Assembly (NCBI GenBank): GCA_964372855.1
Contig: CAYJRY010000015.1
Span: 1 to 22,842 of the forward strand
DNA length: 22,842 bases
Source of the DNA: JACOXT01 sp964372855
GTDB taxonomy: Bacteria > Patescibacteriota > Microgenomatia > Levybacterales > UBA12049
Direction: 5' to 3'
Below are positions 12,960 to 21,300 of the stretch, piece by piece. The number at the start of each line of letters is the position of its first letter. Positions within the stretch are counted from its first letter, which is position 1. The position numbers and the translations under genes were made by a program. The notes under the pieces were generated by a model. The model saw only the letters and a program-made list of their open reading frames with translations, had not been told where the DNA came from and made no database searches.

Positions 12960-14435
12960 TTAAAACTTGTCTATAATCAGTCTTTGTAAGTCAGAATTAT
13001 AGCCGTCATATCCAAGAGCCCAAATTCCGATTCCTTTTAGATTTTTATCATTCACATAATCAAATTTTATTCCTAATGATCTGACATTATCAAAATGCAC
13101 TATGCGTTTGTCTCCTTTGTCAACATATGAGTAATAGGGCGTTTGGGATATCTCACTCCAATTTATTGTGTGTTTTCTGCTTTCGGCGATAATTGTTGAG
13201 TATGGAAGTATTTTTCCATCAGACCTACCGTCTTCTGGCCAATCATATCCGTAATAAGGAACAGCTAAAATAATTTTTTCTGGTTTGACCTTTTCTAAAT
13301 AACCTTGAATTGATCCAATTAAGTTTATTTCTCCTCCCATTGGTGAAATAGGGCCAGGGATACCTTTGATGGTGTGAAAATCATACCCCATTACTACATA
13401 TGCATCAACATGTTCTTCCAACATTTTAAGGTCGATCAATCGTTTGATATTGCCCTCTGTAGCATAAGTATCAATAGTTAGAACGGATTTTGGGTATTGA
13501 CGTTTTAATTCAGCATTTAAATTGGTTACTAATCGTGTAAATCCATCTCTAACATTCTCAGTTGGTGTACCTAGATACTCGAAATCTAAATTGATTCCAT
13601 TTAGATTCTTTGAGCTGAATAAATATAATGCATTGGAGATAAAAGTTTTTTGCGCATCATCAGAGTTTACAAGAGTCTCTATGTTATCATTATTAAAAGA
13701 TTTGAAAGTCAATGAGATTTTGATATCTTTATTCTTAGCTCGTTTTATAAATTGATCAAGTTCAGGATCCATCCACATTTGCCATCCGGGATCGACTTCG
13801 TTACTTGTATTAACTTTTACTATATTTCCCCGTCCATCTACTTCTAGCCCAAAAATGCTTATCGTTGAAAGAAGTGAAATATCTATTTCAGATGCCTTTG
13901 GAATCATCCAATAAGGAAAAAAACCAAATATTTCTTTTTTTGGTTTGGATGTAACAACAAGTGGTACATTTGGTTTGTTGGGTACTGAAAATGCAGTATC
14001 TGGATCAATTGGTGACATATTTGCATAAACTTGTTTTACTATTTCTAACGATTGTGCTGGTAAGGGAGATTGGAAATCTATAGTTGCAAATTCTTCATTA
14101 TTTGGTATAAGATTTTGTCCAAATATATAAATAAGTGCAGAGGTAAAGATTAAGATAGCTACAAATGTATATGCTAAAAATCTTTCACGTTTTGTAACAA
14201 AGCTAATGATTTTTTGGATTATAGATGGCGTTTGTATTGATTGTTGAACTTGAGAGATTGCTTGAGGATTCTGGAATTGGAAATTCGGGTTAGTCTCTTC
14301 TTTAATTGCCTCTTCGAACTCATCCTCTGTGGCTCCTATTGCTAATACTTTATTCTTTAATTCATTTAGAGTGAATCTATATTCTGGATTATTAGTTATA
14401 TACTCCTTAATTAATTTTATATATTCAGGCCTCAT
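12960..14435 (-). CDS. Membrane-anchored GH18-like (chitinase/spore germination YaaH-like) protein
   Basis: The 491-residue protein has a cytosolic N-terminal region (1-82), one transmembrane helix (about 86-106), a linker, and a glycoside hydrolase 18 TIM barrel (about 168-491). The barrel begins EIFGFFPYWM and has KISLTFKSF and the active-site strand LNGINLDFEYLG with D284 and E286. The usual first Asp of D-x-x-D-x-D-x-E is Asn here, but the catalytic Glu is kept. YVVMGYDFH, ILAVPYYGYDWP and the ending GIGIWALGYDGY also fit. It probably acts on an external glycan such as peptidoglycan or chitin-like polymers. The frame stays open to an ATG at 14471, but the promoter covers that codon; the ATG at 14435 sits six bases after the -10 and is preferred. 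Confidence 0.85.
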   Translation of the reverse strand: MRPEYIKLIKEYITNNPEYRFTLNELKNKVLAIGATEDEFEEAIKEETNPNFQFQNPQAISQVQQSIQTPSIIQKIISFVTKRERFLAYTFVAILIFTSALIYIFGQNLIPNNEEFATIDFQSPLPAQSLEIVKQVYANMSPIDPDTAFSVPNKPNVPLVVTSKPKKEIFGFFPYWMIPKASEIDISLLSTISIFGLEVDGRGNIVKVNTSNEVDPGWQMWMDPELDQFIKRAKNKDIKISLTFKSFNNDNIETLVNSDDAQKTFISNALYLFSSKNLNGINLDFEYLGTPTENVRDGFTRLVTNLNAELKRQYPKSVLTIDTYATEGNIKRLIDLKMLEEHVDAYVVMGYDFHTIKGIPGPISPMGGEINLIGSIQGYLEKVKPEKIILAVPYYGYDWPEDGRSDGKILPYSTIIAESRKHTINWSEISQTPYYSYVDKGDKRIVHFDNVRSLGIKFDYVNDKNLKGIGIWALGYDGYNSDLQRLIIDKF

Positions 14436-14441
14436 ACTACT

Positions 14442-14471
14442 AGTATGAATTAAACTCACTGTGACTGTCAA
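14442..14471 (-). promoter_or_regulatory. Promoter of the GH18-like gene
   Basis: On the minus strand TTGACA (14471-14466), 18 bases, CATACT (14447-14442), then six bases to the ATG at 14435. It predicts a leaderless mRNA and decides the start codon. Confidence 0.5.
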
Positions 14472-14489
14472 GCAAAAAAATTGAATTTT

Positions 14490-14498
14490 TGATATATT
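14490..14498 (+). promoter_or_regulatory. Extended -10 promoter of the recombinase gene
   Basis: TGATATATT fits the extended -10 pattern TG-n-TATATT and ends nine bases before the ATG at 14508. No matching -35 is seen. The predicted leader is one to three bases. Confidence 0.4.
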
Positions 14499-14507
14499 TT
14501 TATTAAT

Positions 14508-15437
14508 ATGCTAGATCTAATCGATCAATTTTTGGAATATCTAAGAGTTGAGAAAAATTGCTCGCATCTTACTATTCGGGATTACAGACATTATTTAGAA
14601 GTATTTTATAATTGGTATTCCCAATCTTTCCCGAATAGAACAATTGAGGATTTGGATTTAAAAAACATTAGAAAGTATAGAGTTTATTTGGCAAATAAAA
14701 CTGATGAGAAAGGTCTAACTCTTAAACGAGTAACACAAAATTATTATGTTATTGCTTTAAGATCTTTTTTGAGATTCTTAATAAAAAACGATTACAAAAC
14801 AATCGAGCCTTCAAAAATTGACTTACCGAAAACTGAAAGCAGATCTCTTAAGTTTCTGGATAAAGGACAGATTGATCGCTTGGTGACTTCCATAGATACC
14901 ACAAAGGAAGAAGGGCTAAGAGACAGGGCGATACTTGAACTTTTATTCTCAACTGGACTTAGAGTTTCTGAGCTTGTAAAACTAAATCAAAATCTAATAA
15001 ATTTTGATAGAGGGGAATTTGGCGTCATTGGAAAAGGTGGAAGAGCTAGAATTGTTTTTATATCAGAAAGAGCAAGAGATTGGCTAAAAAGATATCTAGA
15101 TAAAAGAGAAGATCATTTTTCTCCACTTTTTATTAGATATTCAGGGAGAGTTGATGAGGAAAATAATGGTGAAAAGATGCGTTTGACTGCTCGAAGTGTG
15201 GAGAGAATTGTTAAAAAATATGTTCGAGTCTCAAGGCTTCCGGTGGATGCTACAGTTCATACTCTACGTCATTCCTTTGCTACAGACCTTTTAAGTAACG
15301 GTGCAGATCTACGCTCGGTTCAGGAACTGCTTGGACATAAAAATATCGCAACCACCCAAATTTATACTCACATTACTAACAGACAATTAAGAGATATTCA
15401 CAAAACATTTCATAGTGGGAATAAATCCAACACCTGA
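14508..15437 (+). CDS. Tyrosine recombinase, Xer-like
   Basis: The 309-residue protein is full length for XerC/XerD-type enzymes. The N-terminal SAM-like core-binding domain spans 1-100. The catalytic domain carries all expected residues: R152 (STGLRVSEL), K176 (GKGGRAR), H251 and R254 (HTLRHSFATD), H277 (LLGHKN) and the nucleophile Y286 (IYTHIT). Xer enzymes resolve chromosome dimers at dif; members can also mobilise elements. There is no sign of flanking attachment sites or phage genes here, so a housekeeping role is more likely. It is divergent from the GH18-like gene with 72 bases between starts. Confidence 0.92.
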   Translation: MLDLIDQFLEYLRVEKNCSHLTIRDYRHYLEVFYNWYSQSFPNRTIEDLDLKNIRKYRVYLANKTDEKGLTLKRVTQNYYVIALRSFLRFLIKNDYKTIEPSKIDLPKTESRSLKFLDKGQIDRLVTSIDTTKEEGLRDRAILELLFSTGLRVSELVKLNQNLINFDRGEFGVIGKGGRARIVFISERARDWLKRYLDKREDHFSPLFIRYSGRVDEENNGEKMRLTARSVERIVKKYVRVSRLPVDATVHTLRHSFATDLLSNGADLRSVQELLGHKNIATTQIYTHITNRQLRDIHKTFHSGNKSNT

Positions 15438-15451
15438 TTTGACTTGTCTAT

Positions 15452-15950
15452 ATGGGACTTGTTGTAAATGTAATTATCAGATTGTCAATGCTTTATTTTC
15501 TCGGAGAAATAATTTTTTTTCCAGAAGATCCAAGATTTGCTGGCAAAGCTATCCCTATTCGAAATTTTATTATAGTTTTATTATTTAGTCTTCTCTTCCC
15601 TNNNNNNNNNNAATTTATATCTTTCAATATTCTGGCTGGATATGGCTGGGAATTCATTTAATCTATATGATAGTTATTTTTATTTCGATCTTATTCCCCA
15701 TTTTCATGGTACAGGTGCATTGGCAGCAGTTTTATTTGGTGCGTTTGGTTTGGTACCTCTTTCAGCAATAGGATTTGGAACCATAATCCACACACTTTTA
15801 GAAATACAGGAATTTTACACAGATGTATTTTTTGGAACTCATAATGTCAGAGGAAACTTTGATATAGTAAATGATCTTTTGGTTGGTATAATAGGTGCTT
15901 TTATTTATGTATTGATTTTCCACAAACTTTTTAAAAAAGTAAATGAATAA
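15452..15950 (+). CDS. Polytopic membrane protein (DUF2238/YjdF-like), broken by an assembly gap
   Basis: The left part (from ATG 15452) encodes a membrane helix region MLYFLGEIIFF, then RNFIIVLLFSLLFP, up to ten Ns. To the right, the frame that continues to the stop at 15950 reads LYLSIFWLDMAGNSFNLYD, then FDLIPHFHGTGALAAVLFGAFG and ends with the HNVRGNFDIVNDLLVGIIGAFIYV helix. The two frames differ by one base across the Ns, so the Ns are a placeholder of unknown true length rather than a real frameshift. The DLIPHFHG and NFDIVNDLLVGIIG segments resemble DUF2238 proteins, which have D-x-x-x-H-F and D-x-x-N-D-x-x-x-x-x-x-G motifs. Function unknown. It follows the recombinase gene by 14 bases. 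Confidence 0.6.
15602..15611. other. Run of ten Ns (assembly gap)
   Basis: Ten ambiguous bases interrupt a coding frame. The surrounding frames are mutually out of phase by one base, so the true gap length is unlikely to be exactly ten. Confidence 0.95.
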
Positions 15951-15957
15951 ATAAAAT

Positions 15958-15987
15958 TTGACAAAGGTAAGCTTGATGTGATAACTT
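15958..15987 (+). promoter_or_regulatory. Promoter of the unknown gene at 15994
   Basis: TTGACA (15958-15963), 18 bases, TAACTT (15982-15987), then six bases to the ATG at 15994, predicting a leaderless mRNA. Confidence 0.45.
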
Positions 15988-15993
15988 TTGTGT

Positions 15994-16479
15994 ATGACTT
16001 TATCTGAGAGAATTGTAGATAGAAATCAAGATGAGATTGATTTTCCCTTGACTTCAGAGAAAAGGATTGCTTTGGAAGGAAAGTGTGCGGCAATTTTACA
16101 GAAAAAAGATTTCGGAGCTGAGGATTTTAATAAGTTTGCTGGCAATATGTTGACTCTTGCGAGAACATCAGAAGACCCGATGTCTTTTGCAAGAATTAGG
16201 GATGAAAAAGAAAAACAGCATATTGTATTTATTCAAATTGGCAATCGTCAACATACAATTGCTGTACGTGGTAGATCATTTTTTTCGGATAATTCATTCA
16301 ATAGTAAAAGTGAAGATTACTGCGAAGGTGTTACCTATAAAAAATCTAAAGCTTTTTTTATTGCCTTATCTAAAATGCAACCTATATCTGATAATGAAGT
16401 ACAATTGTTTTGCGGAAAAGTATTTGATGTTTATTTGAAATCAGTTCAGCAAGACTTAGGAACTCCTAAATCCTCTTAG
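15994..16479 (+). CDS. Hypothetical protein
   Basis: From ATG 15994 the product is 161 residues (a TTG two codons earlier is in frame but is closer to the -10). It is soluble, with a helical N-terminal half (ALEGKCAAILQKKDFGAEDF, FNKFAGNMLTLARTSED) and a likely beta region in the middle (KQHIVFIQIGNRQHTIAVRG) followed by more helices. No signal peptide, membrane helix or known motif is seen. The beta segment followed by a KKSKAFFIALSKMQ helix gives an alpha/beta impression only. It has its own promoter. Its last 14 bases overlap the 3' end of the convergent pyrC. Confidence 0.6.
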   Translation: MTLSERIVDRNQDEIDFPLTSEKRIALEGKCAAILQKKDFGAEDFNKFAGNMLTLARTSEDPMSFARIRDEKEKQHIVFIQIGNRQHTIAVRGRSFFSDNSFNSKSEDYCEGVTYKKSKAFFIALSKMQPISDNEVQLFCGKVFDVYLKSVQQDLGTPKSS

Positions 16480-17557
16480 TAAGAACTCTTCCGAATCCTG
16501 GTTTTACCAAAACTTTTCCATCTTCAAAAACTTTTACTCCCCTTATAAAGACTCTTTTTACTTTCCCTTTTATTTTCCATCCATCAAATGGAGACCAGCC
16601 GCACTTCGTGAATAGCGAAGTATGAAGAATGAAGTATGAAGTATCAATATCAATTTCGATTTTTGTCTTTGGATCTGTTTTGATTCCGAATATTTTGGCT
16701 GGATTTGTGTGGCAGAGCCTTACAATATTATCGATTGTTAATCGTTTTTCAGAAACAGCTGTGAGTAGAAGTGGAAGAGTAGTCTCAAGCCCCGGAACTC
16801 CAAAAATTGGTTTGCTACTCCCCTTTTCCTCGATAGTATGCGGGGCGTGGTCGGATTCGATACAATCAATATATTTTAAATTCCTCCACAAAAAATCCTG
16901 ATCTTTCTTGCTTCTTAAAGGCGGTTTCATCATGCCATATGGACCAAGTTTTTTGACATCGTTTTCTGTCAAAAACAAATGATGCGGTGTGACACCACAA
17001 GTTATTGGAAGGCTATTTTCTTTAGCTTGGATAATTTGTTTTAAATCAGAAGTTGTGCTTATATGACAGATATGGATTTTATTACCTAATTTTTTTGTAA
17101 GTCTAATAACTACATCAAGCATCTCATCTTCTGCGTGGACAAGAATAGGTTTTTCCCAAAGTACATTGCTATGTAGCATAATACTTTTGCGCCATGCATT
17201 AAAAATTTTTTCTAAAGACTTTTTATCAATTAAATAATTCCCAGTAGTTTCGTTAAGATATAGTTTAAGGCCAAAAACTTTATTATAGACTTTTGGAAAT
17301 TCCTGCAAAATGTCCCCTAGCGAACCAAAATAAAATCCCACATCACATACAATTTTTTCTTTGGCAATTTTGATTTTCTCGTTCAGTCTTTCAAGAGTAG
17401 TTATTGGAGTTTTGTTGTTTGGCATGTCAAGAATTGTGGTATATCCCCCAGCCAGCGCGGCGCAACTTCCTGTATAAAAGTCTTCTTTATGAGTCTGCCC
17501 CGGATCTCTAAGATGCACATGCGGATCCACAAGTCCAGGAAGAGTTATTAGTGCCAT
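16466..17557 (-). CDS. pyrC: Dihydroorotase, CAD-type
   Basis: The 363-residue protein has every class I dihydroorotase motif: GLVDPHVHLRDPGQ (H13, H15), GLKLYLNET (carbamylated Lys), VHAED, HICHIS, TPHHLFL and the ESDHAPH Asp. It closes carbamoyl aspartate to dihydroorotate. The opening at MALITLPGL lacks the usual first 45 or so residues. The short start, LETTLPLLLTAVSE, and the ending GWSPFDGWKIKGKVKRVFIRG with VKPGFG match the DHOase domain of animal CAD closely. A 7-base tandem repeat encodes SYFILHTSLF in a late loop. The start follows a TATAAT by nine bases; the frame continues upstream but that extension crosses the promoter and lacks family similarity. It is on the same strand as pyrB-carA-carB but separated by about 0.8 kb. 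Confidence 0.94.
   Translation of the reverse strand: MALITLPGLVDPHVHLRDPGQTHKEDFYTGSCAALAGGYTTILDMPNNKTPITTLERLNEKIKIAKEKIVCDVGFYFGSLGDILQEFPKVYNKVFGLKLYLNETTGNYLIDKKSLEKIFNAWRKSIMLHSNVLWEKPILVHAEDEMLDVVIRLTKKLGNKIHICHISTTSDLKQIIQAKENSLPITCGVTPHHLFLTENDVKKLGPYGMMKPPLRSKKDQDFLWRNLKYIDCIESDHAPHTIEEKGSSKPIFGVPGLETTLPLLLTAVSEKRLTIDNIVRLCHTNPAKIFGIKTDPKTKIEIDIDTSYFILHTSLFTKCGWSPFDGWKIKGKVKRVFIRGVKVFEDGKVLVKPGFGRVLTKRI
16617..16644. repeat. 7-base tandem repeat (GAAGTAT x4) in pyrC
   Basis: GAAGTAT, GAAGAAT, GAAGTAT, GAAGTAT run in tandem on the plus strand; read on the coding strand they encode YFILHTSLF. The unit is nearly identical to the repeat in the RluA gene. Confidence 0.75.
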
Positions 17558-17566
17558 TGTGGCTTG

Positions 17567-17572
17567 ATTATA
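17567..17572 (-). promoter_or_regulatory. -10 element of pyrC
   Basis: A perfect TATAAT on the minus strand ends nine bases before the pyrC ATG at 17557. The -35 region is poor. It predicts a leader of about two bases. Confidence 0.5.
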
Positions 17573-17603
17573 GCAAAAAGTATATAATGCAGATGATTTA
17601 AGT

Positions 17604-17710
17604 ATGTTTAATCTGAAAGACAATGAAACAAAGATTATGGGGGTTTTGAATGTTACTCTAGATTCTTTCTCTATGGTGGATTATATATAGAAAGCTATAG
17701 CTAAAATGAA
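17604..17710 (+). pseudogene. folP: Remnant of dihydropteroate synthase (folP)
   Basis: Reading from ATG 17604 gives KIMGVLNVTLDSFSMVDYI followed by a TAG at 17688, then KAIAKMN. Dihydropteroate synthases have the diagnostic I-M-G-x-L-N-V-T-P-D-S-F-S-D-G-G motif followed by a helix like x-Y-x-x-x-x-K-A-x-x-x-A/K-M. A single missing G after TCT restores GAT GGT GGA (DGG) and then LYIE in the shifted frame; a further small deletion leads back to KAIAKM. So the fragment preserves the first 35-40 codons with at least two indels and nothing recognisable afterwards. The enzyme joins pterin and para-aminobenzoate in folate synthesis; this copy cannot. Confidence 0.7.
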
Positions 17711-17723
17711 CCCGAAATTAATA

Positions 17724-17752
17724 TTGCAAATGTCATATAATTTAGATATAAT
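17724..17752 (+). promoter_or_regulatory. Promoter of the small gene with in-frame TGA
   Basis: TTGCAA (17724-17729), 17 bases, perfect TATAAT (17747-17752), then nine bases to an ATG at 17762. It supports 17762 as the original start of the gene downstream. Confidence 0.6.
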
Positions 17753-17761
17753 TTTTTTGTT

Positions 17762-17866
17762 ATGGTTTCAAAACTGGAAATTCTAGCTTGAGAATATCGA
17801 GCAAATGGTTTTTTTGATGAAGCCGCTATATTAGAAAATCAGGTAAATGTCTTTAGAAAAGGTGGT
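17762..17866 (+). other. Upstream in-frame extension of the 17867 gene, interrupted by TGA at codon 10
   Basis: In the frame of the downstream gene, 17762-17866 reads MVSKLEILA, stop (TGA 17789-17791), then EYRANGFFDEAAILENQ and VNVFRKGG before the next ATG. The stretch after the stop looks like normal protein (amphipathic, charged) and the promoter points to this ATG. A TGG-to-TGA change would explain the stop (Trp at codon 10). Confidence 0.5.
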
Positions 17867-18346
17867 ATGCCTGATGAGTTCCCGCAAGAAACAATACCAG
17901 ACAGCGAACTACAAGATATTAAAGACATTAGGGCAAGATTGGTTGATATTCTTTCTAAAATACCACCAAGATCAAAACAATACAATATAGCATTAATGAT
18001 TAATTTCAGACTAGGTCAATTTTTACCAAATGATGTACGGATTGACGATCTTATTTTGCCTGTAGCCAACCCTTTTTCTTCACCTGATAAGCAGGAGTTA
18101 GAAAGGGCAATTATTGGATCAGGTTTTGAAATTATCGATCAAGTAGATGATAATACTAAAAAGAAGTATAACCGTGCGATGATTCAACTTTCTAGAAGAA
18201 GCTTCCGTACAGTAGGAACAATTAGATATGCTGAATTAGAAGATGAGGCATTGGTAAGGCGGGGCGATCGGTTTCCGAAAATTGAAGATATTGGGACTTC
18301 TCTTTTTGCTAAAACCGCTTTTGCACGGCCAAAGGAAACTAAATAG
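17867..18346 (+). CDS. Hypothetical protein (possibly the remaining part of a nonsense-mutated gene)
   Basis: From ATG 17867 the product is 159 residues, soluble and without recognised motifs: an acidic start (MPDEFPQETIPDSELQDIKD), a helix IRARLVDILSKIPP, a middle YNIALMINFRLGQFLPNDVR, and a basic end SRRSFRTVGTIRYAELEDEALVRRGDRFP. No Shine-Dalgarno sequence precedes this ATG. The open frame extends 35 codons further upstream to a promoter-linked ATG, broken only by one TGA, giving 194 residues if the stop were sense. Translation may restart here, the TGA may be an error, or the gene may be newly dead. It lies on the plus strand between carB and pyrC and ends eight bases from the convergent carB stop. 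Confidence 0.55.
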   Translation: MPDEFPQETIPDSELQDIKDIRARLVDILSKIPPRSKQYNIALMINFRLGQFLPNDVRIDDLILPVANPFSSPDKQELERAIIGSGFEIIDQVDDNTKKKYNRAMIQLSRRSFRTVGTIRYAELEDEALVRRGDRFPKIEDIGTSLFAKTAFARPKETK

Positions 18347-18354
18347 AACAAAAG

Positions 18355-21300
18355 TTATTGGTAGACGTATTCGTCCCAGGATTTGATCTCAAGATCTTCT
18401 ATTTTTTTCTCAGTTATTGCCCTTATAAATAGTTGCGCTTTTTTGAAATCTGTAAAAAGTGGTATGTTATTGTCTACTGCTAGTCTTCTTATTATAGAAT
18501 CATCTGAAATAATTTTTTCACTGTTTGAATCAACTATATTTATTGCTAAGTCTACTTTTTGACTTGAAAGATATTCCAAAACATTGGGAGATTTTTTTTC
18601 AAATATTTTGTAAAGGGTTTTTGTTTTGACCCCATATTTTTTTAAAAAGAAAGATGTATTCTCTGTTGCGTACATTGGTAATTTGAGCTTTTGAAGTCTT
18701 TGGGCAGACTCGACAAAAAGAGCTTTACTTTTCTCAGAACCAAGACTTATAAAAATTCCAATTTTGGGTATTTTTCCCCCCACTCCTATCTCACTTTTTA
18801 AGAATGCTTCATAAACATCTTTACCAAAACATGCTACCTCCCCAGTTGAGGACATTTCTACATGAAGTATCGGATCAGCACCAGTGAGACGAGCAAAAGA
18901 AAATTGAGGGGATTTTACTGCAACAAATCCATTTGGTATTTTTGGGTATTTATTCTGAGCCTTGCTAAATAATGCATCAGTTGCAATATTAATAAAATTT
19001 ATATTTGTAACTTTAGATATGAAAGGAAATGTTCTTGAGGAGCGAAGATTGATTTCTATAACCTGAAGTATTCCATCTTTTGCGATAAATTGAATATTGA
19101 AAGGTCCTGTGATTTGTAGGGTATTGGCAATTAATTTTCCAATATTTTCAATATTTCTTTCGGTTTGCGAAAATACCCTTTGAGTAGGAAGAACAATACT
19201 TGCATCTCCTGAATGAACCCCTGCATTTTCTATGTGTTCGGATATTACAGATGCTATAACTTTGCCTTTCTGAGATACTGCGTCAAGCTCAATCTCTTTT
19301 GCACCTTCTACAAATTGCGACACAGTGATTGGATATTCTTTTGAAATTCGAGCAGATTCTGATAGAAAAAGTCGTAAATCTTTTTCATTATTGCAAACTC
19401 TCATTGAGGTTCCAGACAAAACGAAAGAAGGTCTAATAAGAACTGGAAATCCTACTTTTTTTGCAAACACAAGAGCGGATTTTAAAGTTGAAAATTTATT
19501 CCAAGGAGGTTGTGTTATATTTAAATTATCCAAAAGTTTTGAAAATTTGCTCCTATCTTCTGCTTTATCAATGTTAATAGGGTCAGTGCCAAGTATACGG
19601 ACACCATATGAGCGCAAAGATTTAGCTCTATTGTTAGGAGTTTGGCCTCCAACTGAAACAATTATTCCGTATGGTTTCTCAAAATCATAAATATCCGCGA
19701 TTCTTTCAAATGTTAACTCTTCAAAATAAAGTCTATCGGAGATATCATAATCAGTTGAGACTGTTTCAGGATTGCAATTAATTACTATGGAAGATTTTTT
19801 GTATTTTTTCAAATTTAACACGACATTTACGCAAGTCCAATCAAACTCAACTGATGACCCAATTCTGTAAGGCCCAGATCCAAGTACAATTACACTCTTT
19901 TTTCTTTTGGGAGTTATGTCGTTGTGGGATCCGTTATATGTAAGATATAAATAATTTGTTTTTGCAATGAATTCTCCTGCTAGGGTATCAATAGTAAATA
20001 TTGATGGTAATATTTTGTATTTCTTTCTTAATTTTCTAATTTGAAGACCAGTTTGGTTCATAAAACTTCCTATTCTTTTATCTGAAAATCCGAGTTTTTT
20101 AAGATGCAGCAATTTCTCTTTTGATAGATTTTTAATATTTTTAGGTATTTGATTTTCTGCATCAACAATAATTTTTATTCTTTCAAGAAACCATGGATTT
20201 ATTCCTGTTAGCTTATAAATTGTATTGATTGGGATATTCTGTTTTATCGCTGACGCAATGGCAAAAATTCTTTTGGGAGTTGGGATTTCAAGCATAGTTT
20301 TTATAGTCTTACCGCTGTCGAGAAGTACTTCGCTTGTTGCACCATCAAAATCTAAATCAAGCATTCTAATTGCTTTTTGGTATGCCTCCTCAAATCTTCT
20401 CCCAATGCCCATTACTTCTCCTACACTTTTCATACTGCTACCAATTTTTTCATCGGCACCTCTGAATTTTTCTATATCCCATCTTGGGATTTTAACCACA
20501 ATATAATCCATTGCCGGTTCAAAACATGCTTGAGTCACCCCAGTAATTTTGTTTTTTATTTCTGTCAGATTTTTCCCTAAAGAAAGCTTGGCTGCAACGT
20601 ATGCTAGAGGATATCCTGTGGCTTTGGAAGCCAATGCGGAACTTCTTGATAGACGGGCATTTACCTCGATGACAAAGTAATCAATTGATGTGTTTTTATT
20701 TGGGTTTGGATTGAGGGCGAATTGGACGTTGCATTCCCCTACTATTCCTAGACTTCTGACTATTTTTATTGAGGCATTTCTAAGAGTTTGATATTCGAAG
20801 TTATTGAGCGTTTGGCTTGGTGCAACTACTATTGATTCTCCTGTATGAATTCCCAAAGGATCCATATTTTCCATGTTGCAAACTGTAATACAATTGTCAT
20901 ACATATCTCTGACTACCTCATATTCTATTTCTTTATAATGATGCAAATATTGCTCAATAAGAACTTGAGGAGTAAAAGATAACGCGCGTTTTACAATTTC
21001 TTCTAATTCATTTAAGTTTTTCGCAATTCCACTTCCCTGTCCTCCCAAAGCAAATCCTGATCTTACCATTATTGGAAATCCTAAATCTTTTGCATATTTT
21101 ATAGCCTGACTTAAGGTTTTTGCAGCTTTACTTTGGGGAGTTGGAATATTTTTCTTCCTAAGATGTTTTGCGAATTTGTCTCTATCCTCCGTTAGTATAA
21201 TTGCGGATATTGGTGTTCCGAGTATTTTTACTCTGTGTTTGTCAAGCACTTTATTATTGTAAAGCTCAATACCGCAATTTAGAGCAGTTTGTCCACCAAA

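Noticed and set aside
14436..14471. GH18-like gene starting 12 codons earlier
   Set aside because: That ATG lies inside the TTGACA -35 hexamer; the predicted transcript begins downstream of it.
14508..15437. Integrase of a mobile element
   Set aside because: All catalytic residues are present but no attachment repeats, tRNA junction or phage/plasmid genes flank it; a Xer role is simpler.
17558..17623. Longer pyrC reading upstream to 17623
   Set aside because: The extension crosses the TATAAT and shows no dihydroorotase similarity; CAD-type domains begin at the same place as MALITLPGL.
17789..17791. TGA as glycine (Gracilibacteria-type code)
   Set aside because: TGA clearly ends several well-defined genes here, for example RluA, the recombinase and the LytR_C gene.
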